Shown piece by piece: positions 62,218 to 63,268 of a stretch of 63,268 bases of DNA. The position numbers and the translations under genes are program-made. The DNA lies in assembly GCA_002840905.1 (NCBI GenBank), contig PHDD01000021.1, positions 1-63,268 of the forward strand, in the 5' to 3' direction. The notes beneath the pieces were generated by a model. It did not search any database, was not told the DNA's origin, and was given only the letters and a program-made list of their open reading frames with translations. Positions within the stretch are counted from its first letter, which is position 1. Each line of letters begins with the position of its first letter. Source of the DNA: Bacteroidetes bacterium HGW-Bacteroidetes-4 (GTDB lineage Bacteria; Bacteroidota; Bacteroidia; Bacteroidales; SZUA-534).

Positions 62218-63012
62218 ATGTATTTGCCCATTTTTCAAATCGATGTTTTTACTTCCCGCCTTTTTAATGGAAATCCTGCAGCAGTAGTACTTTTGCCCCA
62301 TTGGATAAATGATGTTCTTTTACAAGCCATTGCCAACGAAAACAACCTGGCCGAAACCGCTTTTATTGTTCCCAATGGCGATGTGTTTGAGATTCGCTGG
62401 TTTACCCCCCTGGCTGAAGTAGCTTTGTGTGGACATGCTACCCTGGCTTCGGCTTACGTAATTTTTAATGAATTGAATTTCAGATCCCATCAGATTCAGT
62501 TTCAAACTCGTTTTTCAGGCAACTTGTGGGTTACTAAAAACCAATCGCAGTTCGAACTCAATCTGCCCCTCGATGAGTTCAGCGAAGTACAGGCTTTTTC
62601 TGACACGCTTTGGGCCGCTCTGGGAAAAAAACCCGATGCGGTTTATAAAGGCAAATCCGATTATTTATTCATTTATCAAACGCCTCAGGATATTGAACAG
62701 ATGTATCCCGATTTTAAAGCCTTAAAAACCCTCGATGCGCGTGGGGTTATTGTAACAGCACCCGGTAACCCAACCGATTTTGTTTCGCGGTTTTTTGCAC
62801 CACAAATAGGAATCGACGAAGATCCCGTTACCGGTTCGGCCCATACCACTTTATTACCTTATTGGAGTGAACGCCTGGGTAAAACCAAACTAATGGCAGC
62901 CCAACTTTCTAAGCGGGGAGGGCTTTTGTTTTGCGAATTAAAAAACCAAAGGGCCTATATCTCAGGCGAAGCCTGTTTATACCTGCGTGGCGAAATCTCG
63001 GTGCCTGATTAA
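62218..63012 (+). CDS. PhzF-family isomerase/epimerase-like protein
   Basis: A 264-residue soluble protein of the PhzF fold (diaminopimelate-epimerase-like). The catalytic Glu46 is in NLAETAFI; QIDVFTSRLFNGNPAAVVLL opens the domain, FTPLAEVALCGHATLASA and DEDPVTGSAHTTLLPYW mark the two half-sites. PhzF in phenazine producers isomerises dihydro-hydroxyanthranilate, but no phenazine genes are here. Most bacterial members have unknown substrates. It lies 7 bp after the kinase gene, an unusual pairing. Confidence 0.88.
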   Translation: MYLPIFQIDVFTSRLFNGNPAAVVLLPHWINDVLLQAIANENNLAETAFIVPNGDVFEIRWFTPLAEVALCGHATLASAYVIFNELNFRSHQIQFQTRFSGNLWVTKNQSQFELNLPLDEFSEVQAFSDTLWAALGKKPDAVYKGKSDYLFIYQTPQDIEQMYPDFKALKTLDARGVIVTAPGNPTDFVSRFFAPQIGIDEDPVTGSAHTTLLPYWSERLGKTKLMAAQLSKRGGLLFCELKNQRAYISGEACLYLRGEISVPD

Positions 63013-63268
63013 GGTCCATTCCCAAAATTCCTTTGTCCATGTTCCATGTCCAGGCCTTATTCAGTCGGCAGTTCTCAGTCTTTGGTCTTAAGTATAATCA
63101 CTACGCTCCCACAACCCAATTCATTGTAGTAGCCGGTAAGGCAATGCTTTGTATAAAAATCCGGCAAACTTACCCGGCTTATAAAATTATTTATGACTAT
63201 CGGGAAAGATAAACAAATTGATTATATTACAGAAAAACTTTTGATGTGAATCTAATCAAATTTATCGA
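63013..63268. other. Gene-free right edge with an inverted repeat
   Basis: No gene is visible in these 256 bp. AGCCGGTAAG (63131-63140) pairs with CTTACCCGGCT (63169-63179) except for one extra base; the loop is 28 nt. It may terminate the kinase/PhzF transcript. Confidence 0.5.

Noticed and set aside
62218-63012. Phenazine biosynthesis
   Set aside because: Only the PhzF fold is present; no other phenazine genes in the window.

Overview
The window reads as chromosome of a marine or sediment-type Bacteroidota, most like the Marinilabiliales/Prolixibacteraceae. The basis is a SusC/SusD pair, lipoproteins with acidic residues after the lipobox Cys, type IX secretion (T9SS) C-terminal sorting domains, propeller/Y_Y_Y sensors, LytTR regulators, -7 boxes of the TAnnTTTG type and moderate-to-low GC. 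I see no rRNA, tRNA or CRISPR array. This is from reading the sequence only; no database search was run.

Region 1-5100 is accessory DNA that looks more AT-rich than the rest. All its genes lie on the minus strand: small lipoproteins and membrane proteins, a membrane-anchored J-domain protein, and a short-chain dehydrogenase with a Crp/Fnr-type regulator. They are separated by long foldable sites. Two of the three units have complementary ends of the GTT...AAC kind seen in integron cassettes, so the region may be a cassette cluster without a visible integrase. Between 4868 and 5516 there is no convincing gene, only a run of hairpins followed by 17 exact-length 21-bp tandem repeats that stop at the stop codon of an outer-membrane protein gene.

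Region 5515-10790 holds an envelope protein pair (minus strand), then an inner-membrane sugar transporter of the FucP/NagP kind with a GH20 beta-hexosaminidase. Region 11085-29441 is a polysaccharide utilization locus, probably for beta-1,3-glucan (laminarin type): PKD surface glycan-binding lipoprotein, GH16 endo-glucanase, SusC, SusD, MFS sugar porter, a clan GH-A hydrolase with a C-terminal Ig-like domain, GH3 beta-glucosidase, a cytoplasmic ~1150-residue GH94/GH149/GH161-like phosphorylase and a DUF5107-like secreted protein. The likely regulator (propeller, Y_Y_Y, LuxR-type HTH) follows on the opposite strand. The inferred flow is surface cutting by GH16, SusCD import, periplasmic trimming by GH3 and the GH-A enzyme, inner-membrane uptake by the MFS protein, and phosphorolysis in the cytoplasm.

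Region 32555-39454 is housekeeping and envelope genes: twin zinc-ribbon proteins, YccF, a stomatin/NfeD pair, a sensor kinase with a periplasmic solute-binding domain, a porin-like barrel and a SanA-like protein. Region 39571-58372 holds two tandem gingipain-like C25 proteases with T9SS sorting domains, a convergent LytS/LytR-type two-component system with a giant propeller sensor, a stand-alone LytTR protein, a propeller sensor with a SpoIIE phosphatase output and a PorE-like TPR/propeller/OmpA protein. The right end has a ROK sugar kinase, a TPR/PAS histidine kinase and a PhzF-family isomerase.
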